From positions 1-24,209 of the forward strand of contig CAISOG010000074.1 of the NCBI GenBank assembly GCA_903887035.1: a stretch of DNA of 24,209 nt, given 5' to 3'. The notes below the pieces were generated by a model. The model was not told the DNA's origin and did not search any database. It worked only from the letters and a program-made list of their open reading frames with translations. Position numbers and translations under genes: made by a program. Below, piece after piece: positions 23,417 to 24,209 of the stretch; the first letter of the stretch is position 1, and every line of letters begins with the position of its first letter. Source of the stretch: an uncultured Holosporaceae bacterium. Lineage in GTDB: Bacteria > Pseudomonadota > Alphaproteobacteria > CAISOG01.

Positions 23417-24209
23417 ATGTCTCACCCTGCCGTTATTGCATCGGCAAAGTCCGTTGCCGCGCCACAACGTCTGGAACTCACAGCGCTTTTAAGCCTTGAG
23501 GCCGCGGGCGATTTGGCCTTTTCCTGGGATATTGATGGGGATCAGTTGGATTGGGTTGGGGCGATGGAGGAATTTTTTGATCAGGATCTGCCAACCCCGG
23601 CCAGTATGGCGATGTTTGATACCCTGATGAGCGAAAGTGATGCCCTGACCCATCGTCAGGCTATTACCCGTCATTTGGCGCATGGCGATCGTTATGAATG
23701 CCAATACCGCCTGCATGGCCGCAAGGGTGCCTCCGTCTGGGTGCATGAACGTGGCCAGGTGAAATTGGATAGCGGCGGGCGGGTCACCCATGTTTATGGC
23801 ACGATGCGCACGATTGACGAGCTGAAATCGCAAGAGGCTAAGCTGATTCAATATGCCGATTATGATGATATTACAGGTCATTATAACAAAAGACGGCTGC
23901 GAGAATCGTTGGATAAGGCGGTCAATTACGTTCAGCATTTTTCGACCACGGGCGCCTATTTGGTGGTAGGGATCGATCGTTTTTCGGTGATTAACGAATG
24001 CTATGGTTTCCGTATCGGTGACAAACTGCTGAATCGTGTAGCGCAACGGCTGCTGCACCATTTGCGGATTGCCGACATTATCGGGCGGGTGGATGGCGAT
24101 CGTTTTGGCTTGATTCTGTACCATTGTACCGAAGATGAGTTGGTAGGCGCGGCCGAGCGCTTTATCCGCGTCATCGCGGAGGAGATTTTTAATACCGAGC
24201 AGGGAGCCA
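23417..24209 (+). CDS. PAS-GGDEF signalling protein, truncated by the window edge
   Basis: Reading from ATG 23417 the frame stays open to the edge (264 codons). Residues about 30-135 look like a PAS fold (FSWDIDGDQLDWVG, then VWVHERGQVKLDSGGRVTHVYGT), followed by a helix and a GGDEF domain with DDITGHYNKRRL (151-161), GIDRFSVINECYGFRIGD (185-202) and the active-site region GRVDGDRFGLIL. The signature reads DGDRF (226-230) instead of GGDEF: the first Gly is Asp and the Glu is Arg, so diguanylate cyclase activity is doubtful. Degenerate GGDEF domains often precede an EAL phosphodiesterase domain, which would lie beyond the window. No Shine-Dalgarno sequence is seen; a CtrA-type site lies upstream. 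Confidence 0.82.
   Translation, partial: MSHPAVIASAKSVAAPQRLELTALLSLEAAGDLAFSWDIDGDQLDWVGAMEEFFDQDLPTPASMAMFDTLMSESDALTHRQAITRHLAHGDRYECQYRLHGRKGASVWVHERGQVKLDSGGRVTHVYGTMRTIDELKSQEAKLIQYADYDDITGHYNKRRLRESLDKAVNYVQHFSTTGAYLVVGIDRFSVINECYGFRIGDKLLNRVAQRLLHHLRIADIIGRVDGDRFGLILYHCTEDELVGAAERFIRVIAEEIFNTEQGA

Noticed and set aside
23489..24124. 211-residue - strand open frame near the right edge
   Set aside because: The + strand of the same segment encodes a clear PAS-GGDEF protein that stays open to the edge; the antisense frame shows no family features.

Overview
The window reads as chromosomal DNA of a free-living or host-associated alphaproteobacterium. Pointers to that class are a petABC (bc1 complex) operon with separate Rieske, cytochrome b and cytochrome c1 genes, a Rickettsia 17-kDa-antigen-type glycine-zipper lipoprotein, a ceramidase-like membrane protein, a set of tandem VirB6-like genes, and a TTAA-N7-TTAA motif matching the CtrA box. 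Genus or order cannot be fixed from the sequence. dapB and a complete bc1 operon argue against an extremely reduced Rickettsia-like genome.

Layout, left to right. The tail of an unrecognised + gene (1-174) faces dnaG on the - strand (233-2215). Divergent from dnaG is petA-petB-petC (2396-5023), with a good sigma70-type promoter. A 171-bp imperfect palindromic element fills the gap between petC and the converging rnr (RNase R, - strand, 5248-7848). A + strand translation/RNA cluster follows: dapB, rbfA, truB, rpsO, pnp (8048-12929), then a flavin-dependent nitronate monooxygenase-family gene (12958-14358). A REP-like palindrome cluster lies before efp (- strand). Upstream of efp, on the same strand, are a DUF192 gene and then three tandem, translationally coupled, paralogous polytopic membrane proteins of VirB6/TrbL type (15990-21083). 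On the + strand come a 17-kDa-type lipoprotein and a ceramidase-like gene, which meets nth (endonuclease III, - strand) tail to tail. Divergent from nth is a PAS-GGDEF protein that runs off the right edge.

How it fits together. Most genes are housekeeping: replication priming (DnaG), respiration (bc1), ribosome maturation and translation (RbfA, TruB, S15, EF-P), RNA decay (PNPase, RNase R), lysine/peptidoglycan precursor synthesis (DapB) and DNA repair (Nth). The accessory part is the VirB6-like trio. Its members share a Cys-Trp-x-Cys-Pro motif and a common membrane core but differ in their N-terminal exported regions. They look like inner-membrane channel parts of a type IV secretion or conjugation apparatus, the rest of which is not in the window.

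Non-coding features worth attention are the 5073-5243 palindromic element, REP-like palindromes in several states of decay, a six-copy ATGACC/G repeat forming the petC start, the rpsO-pnp hairpin, competing hairpins in the efp leader, and a CtrA-type site next to a 15-bp palindrome upstream of the GGDEF gene. No intergenic stretch exceeds 300 bases. I saw no tRNA, rRNA, CRISPR array or transposase gene.
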